DNA from: Opitutaceae bacterium
GTDB lineage: Bacteria; Verrucomicrobiota; Verrucomicrobiia; Opitutales; Opitutaceae
Reading direction: 5' to 3'
NCBI GenBank assembly: GCA_005799525.1
Contig: SYGN01000229.1
Location: forward strand, 1 to 38,619
DNA length: 38,619 bases
Below the pieces are notes generated by a model. It searched no databases. It was not told the DNA's origin and saw only the letters and a list, made by a program, of their open reading frames with translations. Positions 19,342 to 29,579 of this stretch are shown here, in pieces. The position numbers and the translations under genes are program-made. Within the stretch, counting starts at the first letter, position 1. Each line of letters begins with the position of its first letter.

Positions 19342-20663
19342 GCGCGCCGGAGATAACTCCACCCACGCAACGGAATCAACAAAGCCCGCGTTTGCATCGC
19401 CGCCGTCGCCCGCACCGCCGGATGACAATACGACGCCAGCCACGCCGCCAGCCCGTAGGAAATCACCGTCGCCCACGCCGCGCCAAGCCCGCCCCAGCGC
19501 GGGATAAAAATAAAATTCAGCCCCACATTCGCCACGGCGCCCGCCGCCGTCGCCGCGAGATAAAACGTCTGCAGCCCTTCGTTCACCAGCCACTGCCCGC
19601 GCGCCACACCGAGAAATACAAACACGCTCGACCAGATGTGCACCGCCAGGATCGGTCCCGCCGCCGCAAACTCCGCACCATACGCCGTGCGCACGATCCA
19701 GGGCGCCGCCAGCGCGACCGGCACCGATAACGCATACGCCGCCGCCGCGCTCACGTCGTAGTATCGCTGCTGCTGCCGCGCATACTCCGACGCGTCCTGG
19801 CCTTTCACCCGTAACAGCGCCGGCAACACACTCGACGCCAGCGCCGTCGGCAGGAAATACCAGACCTCACTCAACCGCGCCGCCGCCGCATAGACCCCGA
19901 CCTCCGCCGGTCCCGCGAGGTGCCGTAACATCACTTCGTCGATCTTCATGTAGACCACAATAGCGAGGCTCGCGAACATCAGCGGCCACGCCTCGGCCAG
20001 CAACCGTCGCACCGTGGCCCTCCGCGCCGCCACCACCGGCATCCGCAGTCCCGCCCGCCGCGCGACCGCAAAAAAACCCGCCGCCCCCGCCGCCATTTCG
20101 CCCACGAGGACCCACGCAAACGCCGTCAACGGCGCGTCGGTCGCGATCAGCCACAACCGCACGCCCGAGGCCACGGCGAGCGCGCCGAGTTGCGCTACCG
20201 CCGCCGCCTTCGCCCGCAGGTGCGCCTGCAGCCACAACTCCGGCAAAAACAGCGCCGGCTGCAGCAGCCCCAACGCCAGCACCGCCAGCAATCGCGCTTC
20301 CTCTCCCGTCCCGCCCCAGCCCGCCCACACCGCGATTCCGACCGACCCACCAGCCAACACCCCAGCCAACACCCGCGCCACGAAGCTGCTCGCCAGCAAC
20401 TCCGCCGTCCGCTCCGGCGACTGCAACAGCTCGCGTTTCAAAATCGCGTCGAGCCCCAGCGCAGGCACGAAACCCAGCAGCGTCACGAGCGCCACGCCGT
20501 AACTCAGCGCCCCCAACCGCTCCGGCCCGAGGTGCCGCGCGACGAACAACCCCACGACCGTCCCGATCACGAAACGCCCCGCGCGCTCCGCAAACAGCCA
20601 GCCGAAATTGGCCGCCGCCTTGCGAAAACCCGGCTTTGCCAAGACTTCGGCCATCTCCTGCAT
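19338..20663 (-). CDS. Polysaccharide flippase (Wzx/MATE-like oligosaccharide transporter)
   Basis: NFGWLFAERAGRFVIGTVVGLFVARHLGPERLGALSYGVALVTLLGFVPALGLDAILKREL; 12-14 TM segments. Start uncertain; Met at 20663 favoured. Confidence 0.85.
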   Translation of the reverse strand: MQEMAEVLAKPGFRKAAANFGWLFAERAGRFVIGTVVGLFVARHLGPERLGALSYGVALVTLLGFVPALGLDAILKRELLQSPERTAELLASSFVARVLAGVLAGGSVGIAVWAGWGGTGEEARLLAVLALGLLQPALFLPELWLQAHLRAKAAAVAQLGALAVASGVRLWLIATDAPLTAFAWVLVGEMAAGAAGFFAVARRAGLRMPVVAARRATVRRLLAEAWPLMFASLAIVVYMKIDEVMLRHLAGPAEVGVYAAAARLSEVWYFLPTALASSVLPALLRVKGQDASEYARQQQRYYDVSAAAAYALSVPVALAAPWIVRTAYGAEFAAAGPILAVHIWSSVFVFLGVARGQWLVNEGLQTFYLAATAAGAVANVGLNFIFIPRWGGLGAAWATVISYGLAAWLASYCHPAVRATAAMQTRALLIPLRGWSYLRRA

Positions 20664-20853
20664 TCGGCGCACGATGAGTTTCGCGTCACCCACCGTCAAG
20701 GGTGCCCCCACCGGTGCGCCGTCGCCGTCGGTCTCGCCCACGCCGCCCGGCCGCCTCCTCGACCGCGAGGGCGACTGGGGACTCTCGGCCCTTCCGACGC
20801 CGTAATTGTTCTTCCGTCCCGCCCGACGCGCCGTAGCGTCCCCCTGCCTCCGC

Positions 20854-21543
20854 ATGAAACTCTCCATCGTCATCCCCTGCTACAACGAGACGAAAACTAT
20901 CCGCGCCATCGTCGATCGCGTGCGCGCCGCGCCCATCGCGGAGAAGGAGATCATCATCGTCGATGACTGCTCGACCGACGGCACCCGCGAAATCCTCCGC
21001 ACCGAAATCGCCCCGCTCGTCGCCAAAATCATCTACCACGACGTCAATCAGGGCAAAGGCGCCGCGCTCCGTACCGGCATCGCCGCCGCCACCGGCGACG
21101 CTGTCATCATCCAGGACGCCGACCTCGAATACGATCCCAACGAATACCCGCGCCTCCTCAAACCCATCACCGACGGCAAGGCCGACGTCGTCTTCGGCTC
21201 CCGTTTCTCCGGCGGAGACGCCCACCGCGTCGTCTATTTCTGGCACATGGTCGGCAACAAATTTCTCACGTTGCTCTCCAACATGGCGACCAATCTCAAC
21301 CTCACAGACATGGAGACTTGCTACAAAGTTTTCCGTCGCGAGGTGATTCAAAAAATCAAGATCGAGGAAAATCGCTTCGGCTTCGAGCCCGAGATCACCG
21401 CCAAGGTCGCACGTTCCGGCTCCGTGATCTACGAGGTCGGCATCAGCTACTACGGTCGCACCTACGCCGAGGGGAAAAAAATTGGCTGGCGCGACGGTTT
21501 CCGCGCACTCTGGGCCATCGGAAAATACAATTTTTTCCAGTGA
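20854..21543 (+). CDS. Glycosyltransferase family 2, dolichol-phosphate mannosyltransferase-like
   Basis: [23 protein letters not shown]...[17 protein letters not shown]...[38 protein letters not shown]. Confidence 0.94.
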   Translation: MKLSIVIPCYNETKTIRAIVDRVRAAPIAEKEIIIVDDCSTDGTREILRTEIAPLVAKIIYHDVNQGKGAALRTGIAAATGDAVIIQDADLEYDPNEYPRLLKPITDGKADVVFGSRFSGGDAHRVVYFWHMVGNKFLTLLSNMATNLNLTDMETCYKVFRREVIQKIKIEENRFGFEPEITAKVARSGSVIYEVGISYYGRTYAEGKKIGWRDGFRALWAIGKYNFFQ

Positions 21544-21714
21544 GCGGTCGCCACCCGCGCGCACCTCTCTCGCACCCCGCTTTGCTGTAAAGGCCAGACC
21601 GGTTCCATCAGAGGATGCGATCAGGGCTATTCCGTCGGGCTGGAGTGCGCGCATCGCCCTCCCGCCGCAGACGAGCTCGCCCCGCCCGTCACACCTGCCC
21701 GTGGCGTCCTACCC

Positions 21715-22809
21715 TCAAACCCGGGTGGCGATGGCCAACTCAAATATAAAGCGCGCGTTTTGCGCGGGCGTTCCCACGGTAATCCGCACCCATTCAGGCA
21801 ACCCGTAGGACCTGACCGGCCGCACAATCACACCTTTCCGTTGCAGCGCGTTGAACACCCGCTCGCCGTCTCCCACGCGCACTAACATAAAATTCGCGAC
21901 ACTGCGCACCACCTCGAGCCCCAGCCCTTCACATCCTCGCACGAGGTCGGCGAGGCCCGCGCGATTTTCTCGCGCCGTTTTTTCGGCGAAATCGCTGTCG
22001 TCCAGCGCGGCCAGCGCCGCCGCCTGGGCGATCGCGTTGACGTTGAAGGGTTGCTTCACGCGGTTCAGCAAGGCGCACATTTCCGCACTACCGTAGCCAT
22101 AGCCCACGCGGAGGGAGGCGAGCCCGTAAATTTTCGAAAACGTCCGCAGGCAGATTATTTTTCGCCCCTCGGCGATCAGCGGACGCAAGTCGGGGGCGTT
22201 GACGAGGAATTCCGCGTAGGCTTCGTCAAACACCCCGACCACGTGTTCGGGTAGCGCTCGCGCAAACGCTAATACTTCCGGCGCCGTGTTTGCCGTCCCC
22301 GTCGGGTTGTTGGGCGTACACACGAACACCAGCTTTGTCCGCGGCGTGATCGCGGCCGCCATCGCGTTCAAGTCATGCCGCCATTCGCGCAAGGGCACTT
22401 CGACCGGGGTTGCGCCGAACAACCGCGTCACCAGTTTGTAGACCACAAATGCCGGCGCGGCCATCACCACCTCGTCGCCTTCCCGAAGAAACACGTGACC
22501 GAGTAGTTCGATGATTTCGTTGGAGCCGTTCCCCACGATAAACTGCTGAGCAGCCAACCCCCACCGCGTCGCCAATTTTTGCCTCAGCGAAAAACACCCG
22601 CCATCGGGGTAGAGCTCGCCGTGCTCCAGCGCCCGCTTGGCCGCCGCCACCGCGAGCGGCGACGAACCCCAAGGATTTTCATTCGATGCCAGCTTGATGA
22701 TTCCCGCCGGATCGAGCCCCAACTCGCGCGCCACATCCTCGATGGGCTTGCCCGGTTCATAGACGGGCTGCGTGAGCACCGACGGTTTCACCAACGTATC
22801 AAGTTTCAT
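21715..22809 (-). CDS. hisC: Histidinol-phosphate aminotransferase
   Basis: IKLASNENPWGSSPLA...FIVGNGSNEIIELLGHVFLREGDEVVMAAPAF...VCTPNNPTGT...LRTFSKIYGLASLRVGYGY. Confidence 0.94.
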   Translation of the reverse strand: MKLDTLVKPSVLTQPVYEPGKPIEDVARELGLDPAGIIKLASNENPWGSSPLAVAAAKRALEHGELYPDGGCFSLRQKLATRWGLAAQQFIVGNGSNEIIELLGHVFLREGDEVVMAAPAFVVYKLVTRLFGATPVEVPLREWRHDLNAMAAAITPRTKLVFVCTPNNPTGTANTAPEVLAFARALPEHVVGVFDEAYAEFLVNAPDLRPLIAEGRKIICLRTFSKIYGLASLRVGYGYGSAEMCALLNRVKQPFNVNAIAQAAALAALDDSDFAEKTARENRAGLADLVRGCEGLGLEVVRSVANFMLVRVGDGERVFNALQRKGVIVRPVRSYGLPEWVRITVGTPAQNARFIFELAIATRV

Positions 22810-22920
22810 TGCTTCACTGGAACACGGTTCCCCCTTCCCTCGGAAGCACGAAATTGCCTGACACCCGGCTAACTGCCGACGCCCAGCGGTGGCCCCGCGC
22901 CCCGGTCAATTCTCTGCTGA

Positions 22921-23511
22921 TTATTTCCGACTCGCGACCCGCACCCACTTCATGCCCGCCGCCTCCGCCGCACGCATCCCCGGCTCGGCATCTTCAAACA
23001 CCAGACAGTGCGTCGGCTGCACCCCCATTTTTTTCGCCGCCAATAAAAACATGTCCGGCGCCGGCTTCCCGTGCACCACATCGTCCGCTGACACCACCAC
23101 CGGAAAAAGCGCAGCCAGCCCCTTCAGCTCCAGCGTGCGCCGCACGATGTCGTGGGGGCCACCCGACGCGATCGCCACCGGATGCGTCGCCGCAACCCGT
23201 CGCGCAAACGCGACGACCGGCTCGATCAGTGCCGCCTCGTACGTCCGCGCGGAAAACAAGACTTCCTTCTCGTGAAACACCTTCCACGGATCGATTTTCA
23301 ACCCGTAGTGCGTCGCCAGCAGTTCCGCCACCCGCAAGGTCGGCACACCACCGAGCGAGTAAAACAAATCTTCACTCAATGTCCCGGGCATCCCCGCCCG
23401 TCGCATGGCCTCGTCCCACGCCAGATAGTGCAACGGCATCGTGTCCACGAGCGTGCCGTCGAGATCAAATATGTAGCCAGCAAAGTTTCCGTCCGGAATC
23501 TCCAGTTTCAT
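22921..23511 (-). CDS. HAD-superfamily hydrolase (beta-phosphoglucomutase/YqaB-like)
   Basis: YIFDLDGTLVDTMPLHYLAWDEAMRRAG...VAIASGGPHDIVRRTLE...VVHGKPAPDMFLLAAKKMGVQPTHCLVFEDAEPGMRAAEAAGM. Confidence 0.92.
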   Translation of the reverse strand: MKLEIPDGNFAGYIFDLDGTLVDTMPLHYLAWDEAMRRAGMPGTLSEDLFYSLGGVPTLRVAELLATHYGLKIDPWKVFHEKEVLFSARTYEAALIEPVVAFARRVAATHPVAIASGGPHDIVRRTLELKGLAALFPVVVSADDVVHGKPAPDMFLLAAKKMGVQPTHCLVFEDAEPGMRAAEAAGMKWVRVASRK

Positions 23512-23536
23512 GCGAGCGGTCACGCTCACATCCGCC

Positions 23537-23557
23537 CTTCAGTTTTCAACCTTCAAC
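23537..23557. repeat. Imperfect heptamer array CTTCAGT TTTCAAC CTTCAAC
   Basis: Read directly; intergenic. Confidence 0.6.
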
Positions 23558-23569
23558 TGCGCCGCCCGC

Positions 23570-24283
23570 TCAGGTGATCACGAGCTTCACCGCCGCCACG
23601 AGCAGCACGAGCGCCAGCGCCGGGCGCAACTGCGCAGGCCGCGCCACTCGACTGCCCCAGCGCGAACCCAGCAGCCCCCCCGCGGTCGCCGCGATCACCA
23701 GCCAAGGCCACGACGCCGGCAATTCACCCAGCGATCCAACATGGCCGAGCAGTCCCGCCGCTGAATTGACCAAAATAAATGGTGCCGATACCGCCGCCGC
23801 CGCCTTCGGCTCTGCCCAACGAAAAAACAAAATCAACGGCGTCAAAAAAATCCCTCCGCCCACCCCAATTAATCCCGAAATAAATCCGATCGACGCACCC
23901 ACAAGGACGATCACCCACACCGACGGCCGCCGCACCTCTGCCCCCGACGCCGCTGGAATCAAGAGCCGCCCCGCCGCAAACAAAAGCGCCGCCGCCACGA
24001 GCCAGCGAAACACCTCCGCACTCAACTGCCAGCCACCGCCCAGATACGCGCAGGGCGCCGCCACGACCGCAAAGGGCCAAAACAACCGCCACGCGAAATG
24101 TCCGGCGCGGACAAAGATCACCGTGCCGATCAGCGAGACCACCACATTGAGCACGAGCGCCGTCGGCTTCATCGCCGCCGGCTCGAAGCCAGCAAGCGCC
24201 ATCACCGCCAAGTAGCCCGACGCCCCACCATGCCCGACGGTCGCGTAGAGCGCAGCCACCAAAAAGAAAACGCCTGCGATCAC
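23570..24283 (-). CDS. TauE/SafE family sulfite-exporter-like permease
   Basis: 8-TM pattern; GASIGFISGLIGVGGGIFLTPLILFF and LLGSRWGSRV motifs. Confidence 0.88.
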   Translation of the reverse strand: MIAGVFFLVAALYATVGHGGASGYLAVMALAGFEPAAMKPTALVLNVVVSLIGTVIFVRAGHFAWRLFWPFAVVAAPCAYLGGGWQLSAEVFRWLVAAALLFAAGRLLIPAASGAEVRRPSVWVIVLVGASIGFISGLIGVGGGIFLTPLILFFRWAEPKAAAAVSAPFILVNSAAGLLGHVGSLGELPASWPWLVIAATAGGLLGSRWGSRVARPAQLRPALALVLLVAAVKLVIT

Positions 24284-24399
24284 GGCCGCCCTTTCGGCTC
24301 CAGGGGAGTTCGGTGCTGTTTATCCATCGCACTCGTCATTGCCGCGCGCACCGAGCCGACGCAATCAAACTGGCACGCGGCCAACCCAAAACCGGCGGG

Positions 24400-25647
24400 T
24401 CACTCGCCGCCCCCGAGCTTCACTCCCCCCGCCACCAGTTTTTCCGGATGCGCCGCCTGCCGCGGCAACGCCAGCGCGATCACCGCCGCTGCCAGCACAA
24501 ACACCAACGTCCCCCACAGACATCCCGCGAGCCCGCCCCACTGAAAAAGCGCGCCCGACAACAGGCATCCCACCAGCCGCCCACCCGCATTCGCCATGTA
24601 ATAAAACCCCACGTTTAACGCCACGTTGTCGCCGTCCGTGTAATCGAGAATCAGATAGGAATGAACCGCCGAGTTCAGCGCAAATACCGCGCCAAACACC
24701 GCGAGCCCACTGACGATCACCACGCCCGCCGGCGCCCCCGCCGCGAGCGCCAGCGGCACCGCCGCCGCGACACCCGCGAGGCCAAAGGCCAGACCCGCCG
24801 CCATCCCGCCCGCTGGCACCCGCTCGCGAAACACCAGCGGCGCGGCCGACTGCACCAGGCCGTAACCAATTACCCAGCACGCCATGAACGCCCCCACCCG
24901 CGCCCCGCTCCACCCGAGCGACGCGCTCAAGAATACCGGCACACCCACCACGAACCAAATGTCGCGCGCCCCAAATAGAAAAAACCGCGCCGCCGACAGC
25001 ACGTTTACCGCCCGTGTCCTCGCAAAGAGGTCCCCCCAGCCCGCCTTCTGCTTCGCCGTACCCATCGCCCCCGGCAGCGTCACCGACGCCGCGATCAGCA
25101 CCGCCAGCAACGCCCCCGCCATCACGACCAGCCCACCCGCAAATCCCGCCACGCTCAGCAAAAACCCGCCGAGAAAAAAGCCGCAGCCTTTCAACGCGTT
25201 CTTCGATCCCGTGAGCAGCGCCACCCACCGGAATAGCGCCCCCCGCCCCTCGTCGCCCGTCGGCACCAGCACCTTGATCGCACTCTTCGCACTCATCTTC
25301 GTAAGGTCTTTCGCGATACCCGACAGCGCCTGCGCCACCATCACGTAGCTCACCGCCCAGCCCGTGGCCCACGCTGGATTGAGCAACGCAAGCATCCCCA
25401 GCGCCACCACCTGCAACGCCAACCCCGCGAGCAACGTCACCCGAAGCCCCAGCCGACTCGCCAGCCACCCGCCAAACACATTCGTGACAATCCCAAAAAA
25501 CTCGTAGAACAAAAACAACATCGCCAGCCGCACCGGCGGGTACCCGAGCTGCGCGAAGTGCAATAGCACGAGCATCCGCAGCGCCCCGTCCGTCAGCGTG
25601 AACCCCCAATATGCCGCCGTGACCACGATGTAATTCCGCAGATTCAC
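24400..25647 (-). CDS. arsJ: ArsJ-type organoarsenical efflux MFS transporter
   Basis: NYIVVTAAYWGFTLTDGALRMLVLLHFAQLGYPPVRLAMLFLFYEFFGIVTNVFGGWL, QALSGIAKDLTKMSAKSAIKVLVP; adjacent to GAPDH and ArsR genes. Confidence 0.9.
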   Translation of the reverse strand: MNLRNYIVVTAAYWGFTLTDGALRMLVLLHFAQLGYPPVRLAMLFLFYEFFGIVTNVFGGWLASRLGLRVTLLAGLALQVVALGMLALLNPAWATGWAVSYVMVAQALSGIAKDLTKMSAKSAIKVLVPTGDEGRGALFRWVALLTGSKNALKGCGFFLGGFLLSVAGFAGGLVVMAGALLAVLIAASVTLPGAMGTAKQKAGWGDLFARTRAVNVLSAARFFLFGARDIWFVVGVPVFLSASLGWSGARVGAFMACWVIGYGLVQSAAPLVFRERVPAGGMAAGLAFGLAGVAAAVPLALAAGAPAGVVIVSGLAVFGAVFALNSAVHSYLILDYTDGDNVALNVGFYYMANAGGRLVGCLLSGALFQWGGLAGCLWGTLVFVLAAAVIALALPRQAAHPEKLVAGGVKLGGGE

Positions 25648-25736
25648 GTCAGGTCATTTCCAATCTTCTCCGCCGGTAACCGCGAGCGTGCGCGCGGGGC
25701 CCGCGCCACGCCAACCCGTGAATTCACCTCCGCCGT

Positions 25737-26762
25737 TCACAGAGAAACCGCCACCTTTCGCGTCAACTCCGCCATCCGGTTCGAATAACCCCACTCGTTG
25801 TCATACCATGCGTAAATTTTCACCATGCGCTGGTTCACCACCATCGTCGACAGCGCGTCGATAATCGCCGACCGCGGGTCGCCCTTGTAGTCCACCGACA
25901 CCAACGGCCGCGTCTCGAATCCCAAAATCCCTTTCAACGGCCCGCTCTCGCTCGCCGCCTTCAGCAACGCGTTCACCTCCTCGACAGTCGTGGCTCGCTG
26001 CATCTGGAAAACACAGTCCGTCAGCGACCCCGTCAGCAATGGCACCCGCACCGCGTGGCCGTTCAACTTCCCCAGCAGCTCCGGATAAATCATCCCAATG
26101 GCCGCCGCGCTCCCCGTCGTCGTCGGGATCAGCGACATCCCCGCCGCCCGCGCCCGTCGCAAATCTGAGTGCGGCGCGTCGACGAGCGTCTGCGTGTTCG
26201 TCACATCGTGCAGCGTCGTGATCGCCCCATGCTCGATGCCGATTCCCTCGTGCATCACTTTGACGACCGGCGCGAGACAATTGGTCGTGCACGATGCGTT
26301 GGTGAGCAACCGGTGCTTCGCCGGTTCGTAGAGCCCGTCGTTCACGCCCATCACGATATTGAGCGCATCACCCTTCACGGGCGCCGCCACGATCACTTTT
26401 TTCACGCCACGCTCGAAATACACCCCGAGATCCGCCAGCGTGCGAAATTTCCCGCTACTCTCGAGCACGATCTCCACCCCGTGCCCCGCCCAATCCACGT
26501 CGCCCGGCCGGCGGTGCCCGCTAAAGGCGATGCTCGCCGCGCCCACCCGGATCACCTCGTTCCCGCCGACCCGTTCGGCCACCGCCTCGTGGGCCCACCG
26601 CCCCTGCACGGAATCAAAACTGAGCAAATGCGCCGCGCACTCCGCGCCGCCGACGGGGTCGTTGATCAGCGCCACCTCAAACTCCGGCCAGCCCCAAGCT
26701 GCCCGCAGCGTCAGCCGCCCAATGCGTCCAAACCCATTGATGCCAATTTTCGTTTTCTTCAT
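25737..26762 (-). CDS. Type I glyceraldehyde-3-phosphate dehydrogenase, ArsJ-associated
   Basis: [71 protein letters not shown]; neighbours arsJ. Confidence 0.95.
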   Translation of the reverse strand: MKKTKIGINGFGRIGRLTLRAAWGWPEFEVALINDPVGGAECAAHLLSFDSVQGRWAHEAVAERVGGNEVIRVGAASIAFSGHRRPGDVDWAGHGVEIVLESSGKFRTLADLGVYFERGVKKVIVAAPVKGDALNIVMGVNDGLYEPAKHRLLTNASCTTNCLAPVVKVMHEGIGIEHGAITTLHDVTNTQTLVDAPHSDLRRARAAGMSLIPTTTGSAAAIGMIYPELLGKLNGHAVRVPLLTGSLTDCVFQMQRATTVEEVNALLKAASESGPLKGILGFETRPLVSVDYKGDPRSAIIDALSTMVVNQRMVKIYAWYDNEWGYSNRMAELTRKVAVSL

Positions 26763-26797
26763 GGTAAAATATTCCCCGCGTCGCCGTCCCGCGCCAC

Positions 26798-27178
26798 TCA
26801 CCCACACCGGCACTGCCCCGGCGCCTTTCCCGGGTCACCCGCCCGCACCCAAGCACACGACGGCTCGATTTTCTTCAAGCGCGCGAGGTCACACTTGAAC
26901 ACCGGAATTCTCTGCGCGCACTCCTGCAAACACGCCAGATTCGCCTGCAATTCCCGCGACGGCTTCGCCGCCAACTCGTAAATCACCCAATTTCCCTGCC
27001 GCTCGCTCTCGACCAACCCTCGCTCGCGCAGGTAGGCGAGATGCTTCGAGATTTTCACCTGCGGTTCGCCGAGCACATCTTGAAAGTGGCACACGCACAC
27101 CGGCCCCTGCGCGAGCACGTTGAGCAGCCGCAACCGCGTCGGGTCGCACAAACACTCGTAAATTTTCACCAGCTCCAT
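26798..27178 (-). CDS. arsR: ArsR/SmtB family transcriptional repressor
   Basis: [59 protein letters not shown]. Met at 27178 preferred because the upstream ATG at 27190 lies in an operator-like palindrome. Confidence 0.93.
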   Translation of the reverse strand: MELVKIYECLCDPTRLRLLNVLAQGPVCVCHFQDVLGEPQVKISKHLAYLRERGLVESERQGNWVIYELAAKPSRELQANLACLQECAQRIPVFKCDLARLKKIEPSCAWVRAGDPGKAPGQCRCG

Positions 27179-27187
27179 GTCTGAAAT

Positions 27188-27209
27188 CATATTCTTATAA
27201 CGGAATATG
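27188..27209. promoter_or_regulatory. Candidate ArsR operator CATATTC-ttataacg-GAATATG
   Basis: Perfect 7-bp inverted repeat with 8-bp AT-rich spacer directly at the arsR 5' end. Confidence 0.6.
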
Positions 27210-27301
27210 CTTCAAGCCTCAATTGCACGCGTCACCCCATCGCCACTGAAATCTCCCAACGCCGGTGATTTCGTCTCATTTGGTTTAAAGATGAGCTTAT
27301 C

Positions 27302-27368
27302 CGGCTTGGAGGCAGGAGCCTGCTGGTCACCGGCGACGAATAATCGGTCGCCAGCCTCCAGCTACGCA
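27302..27368. repeat. Imperfect palindromic intergenic element (GGAGGCAGGAGCCTGCTGG...GGCGAC-gaataatcg-GTCGCC...AGCCTCC)
   Basis: Inner stem GGCGAC/GTCGCC and outer GGAGGC/GCCTCC arms read directly; between arsR and the helicase. Confidence 0.5.
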
Positions 27369-27436
27369 CAAGGCGCACATCGCGGCGCGCCTTTTAGTTT
27401 GCCCGGCCCAGCCGGTCCCGGCCACCGCCGCACTCC

Positions 27437-29104
27437 TTAGCGACGCACTCCGCGGTGCAGCCGGCTCACCGGCTTCGCCGCCGCCGCCACGGTGTCGGCC
27501 AAGGCCTTCTCATCGAAGAGCGCCGAATAGATGTAGGGGAATCCTTCAATTTTCTTCCGCTCCACCGTCACGCCCATGTAACGCTCGATCGAACGCGCGT
27601 CCCGCACATCATCCTCAGTCACGAGCGTAAACGCATCCCCCGTGTTCTGGGCGCGCCCGGTGCGACCGATGCGGTGGACGTAATCCTCGGCGTTCTCCGG
27701 CACGTCGTAGTTGATTACGTGTGACACCCCTGCGATGTCGAGACCGCGCGCCGCGATGTCCGTGGCCACTAGGACTTCAAACTTGCCGCTCTTGAAACCA
27801 TCCAGTGCTTCAATGCGCTCGCGTTGGCTCCGGTCGGAATGCATCACCCCGACGGTGTGCCCCTTGCTTTCCAGGCGATGCGCGATGCGGTCCGCCCCCA
27901 TGCGCGTGCGCGAAAAAATCAAGACGCTCTTGAAATCCGTCTGGTCCAGCAGCAGTTGCAGCAAGTCGAATTTTTGCGACGCCACGACCGGATAAAACGC
28001 ATGGGACACCGTCTCCGCCGGCGACCGCTGGCGACCGATCTCCACTTTCAAGGGATTGTTCAGCGCCCAGCCCGCGAGTTGCTCTAATTCCGGCGGCAAC
28101 GTGGCGGTGAAAAACAAGGTTTGTCGGTTCTTCGGACATTTTTGCACGATGCGCTTCACGTCGGGCAGAAAGCCCATGTCCAGCATCCGGTCCACTTCGT
28201 CGAGCACGAGAATATCCACGTCGGCCAGCGACACGTTGCCCTGTTCAATGTGGTCGAGCAGCCGACCCGGCGTCGCCGCCAAAATATCCATCCCGCTCTT
28301 CAGGTCGTCCAATTGCTTCCCGTAACCGACGCCGCCATACACGATCGTCACGCGGAGATCGGTGAACTTGGAAAATTTCTGAAACGCTTCCTCCACCTGC
28401 AGCGCCAGCTCGCGCGTCGGCTCAAGAATCAGGCAGCGCAACTTTCCGTGCGTACCGAGGCGTTGGATGATCGGCAGCGCAAACGCCGCCGTCTTGCCCG
28501 TGCCCGTCTGCGCCGAACCGAGGACGTCCCCACCCTTCAGCACCACCGGAATCGCCTGCGCCTGAATCGGCGTCGGCGTCACATAGCCCATTTCCTGCAC
28601 GCCGAACGCCAGCGCATCCGATAAGCCCAACGCCGTAAAAGCCGTGTCCATCTTGGGCACATCCACCAGCACCGCCGGCTTGATCGCCGTCGTGCGCGGA
28701 TGGTCAAACGTCTTGTCGATGGCTGGACGTTCGCGCTCGCCCCGCGGCCCACCGCGCGCGGCACCGCCACCCCCACGTGAACGCAAACCCCGACCGCCGC
28801 GATCCTCGCTCCGGGAGCCATAATCATCCCTCCGAGTAAGCGCCTCGTGCCCGTCGCCAGCACCTGCTGCGCGTGGCTCGCGGTACGGTTCGTCGCGCGG
28901 ATCGCGCGGCTGGCCACGATATTTGTCGTAGGGCCGCCCATCGCGGCTTAGCCCGCCCCCCCGCTCGGGGCGCGACTCCCCGCGCGACGTGGCGGCGGAG
29001 GGCTTCGCATGGGAAACAGGTTTTGCCGCTTCGGTTTGAGCCGGCTTTTTGGCACGCGACGGCGAGATTTTCTCGCGCAGCTTCGCAAATATTTTCTTCA
29101 GCAT
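27437..29104 (-). CDS. DEAD-box RNA helicase (RhlE-like)
   Basis: AQTGTGKTAAFALPIIQ, PTRELALQ, VLDEVDRMLDMGF, FFTATLP, HRIGRTGRA; Arg/Gly-rich N-terminal extension. ATG at 29104. Confidence 0.95.
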   Translation of the reverse strand: MLKKIFAKLREKISPSRAKKPAQTEAAKPVSHAKPSAATSRGESRPERGGGLSRDGRPYDKYRGQPRDPRDEPYREPRAAGAGDGHEALTRRDDYGSRSEDRGGRGLRSRGGGGAARGGPRGERERPAIDKTFDHPRTTAIKPAVLVDVPKMDTAFTALGLSDALAFGVQEMGYVTPTPIQAQAIPVVLKGGDVLGSAQTGTGKTAAFALPIIQRLGTHGKLRCLILEPTRELALQVEEAFQKFSKFTDLRVTIVYGGVGYGKQLDDLKSGMDILAATPGRLLDHIEQGNVSLADVDILVLDEVDRMLDMGFLPDVKRIVQKCPKNRQTLFFTATLPPELEQLAGWALNNPLKVEIGRQRSPAETVSHAFYPVVASQKFDLLQLLLDQTDFKSVLIFSRTRMGADRIAHRLESKGHTVGVMHSDRSQRERIEALDGFKSGKFEVLVATDIAARGLDIAGVSHVINYDVPENAEDYVHRIGRTGRAQNTGDAFTLVTEDDVRDARSIERYMGVTVERKKIEGFPYIYSALFDEKALADTVAAAAKPVSRLHRGVRR

Positions 29105-29579
29105 GAGCAGGTGATGGAATGTCCACAGTCTGTGAACCCTCTGGCATTGCAACTCCGGATATGCCCCGATCGCGCCGTCCGCCACCGTCTCATTTTCGCC
29201 CAGTTTAACTGCGACGCTTGGAACCTAACATAATAGTATAATCGAAGTTTACATTAAACACTAACGGGGAACTCCCGCTTCGCCGTCAGCGTGCACATTC
29301 TCGCCTATCCGGCCGACCGCCAGACTGTGGCGGGGCCGTCGGCTGAGATCGCCACCAGCGGCGACACCCATCCCGTCGTTATCCGCCGCTCGCTATCCGC
29401 CTTGGTGAAGGCCAGCCTTGTTACGTCCCGGAAAGGTGCCACCGGCGGATCGCGACCGCCCGGTTCCTCGTCATCGTGCCCCCGTTGACCACCCTCGGCA
29501 CCCAGCGTTCACCTTAATCACCTTCGCGCTTGGCTTGCCCTGCTTCCTCCGCACAACTTCCCAACGCTCCTCGCCACGC

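Noticed and set aside
22809-24215. 468-aa plus-strand ORF opposite the HAD and TauE genes
   Set aside because: Low-complexity Pro/Ala/Ser/Arg translation; minus-strand genes have recognisable motifs.
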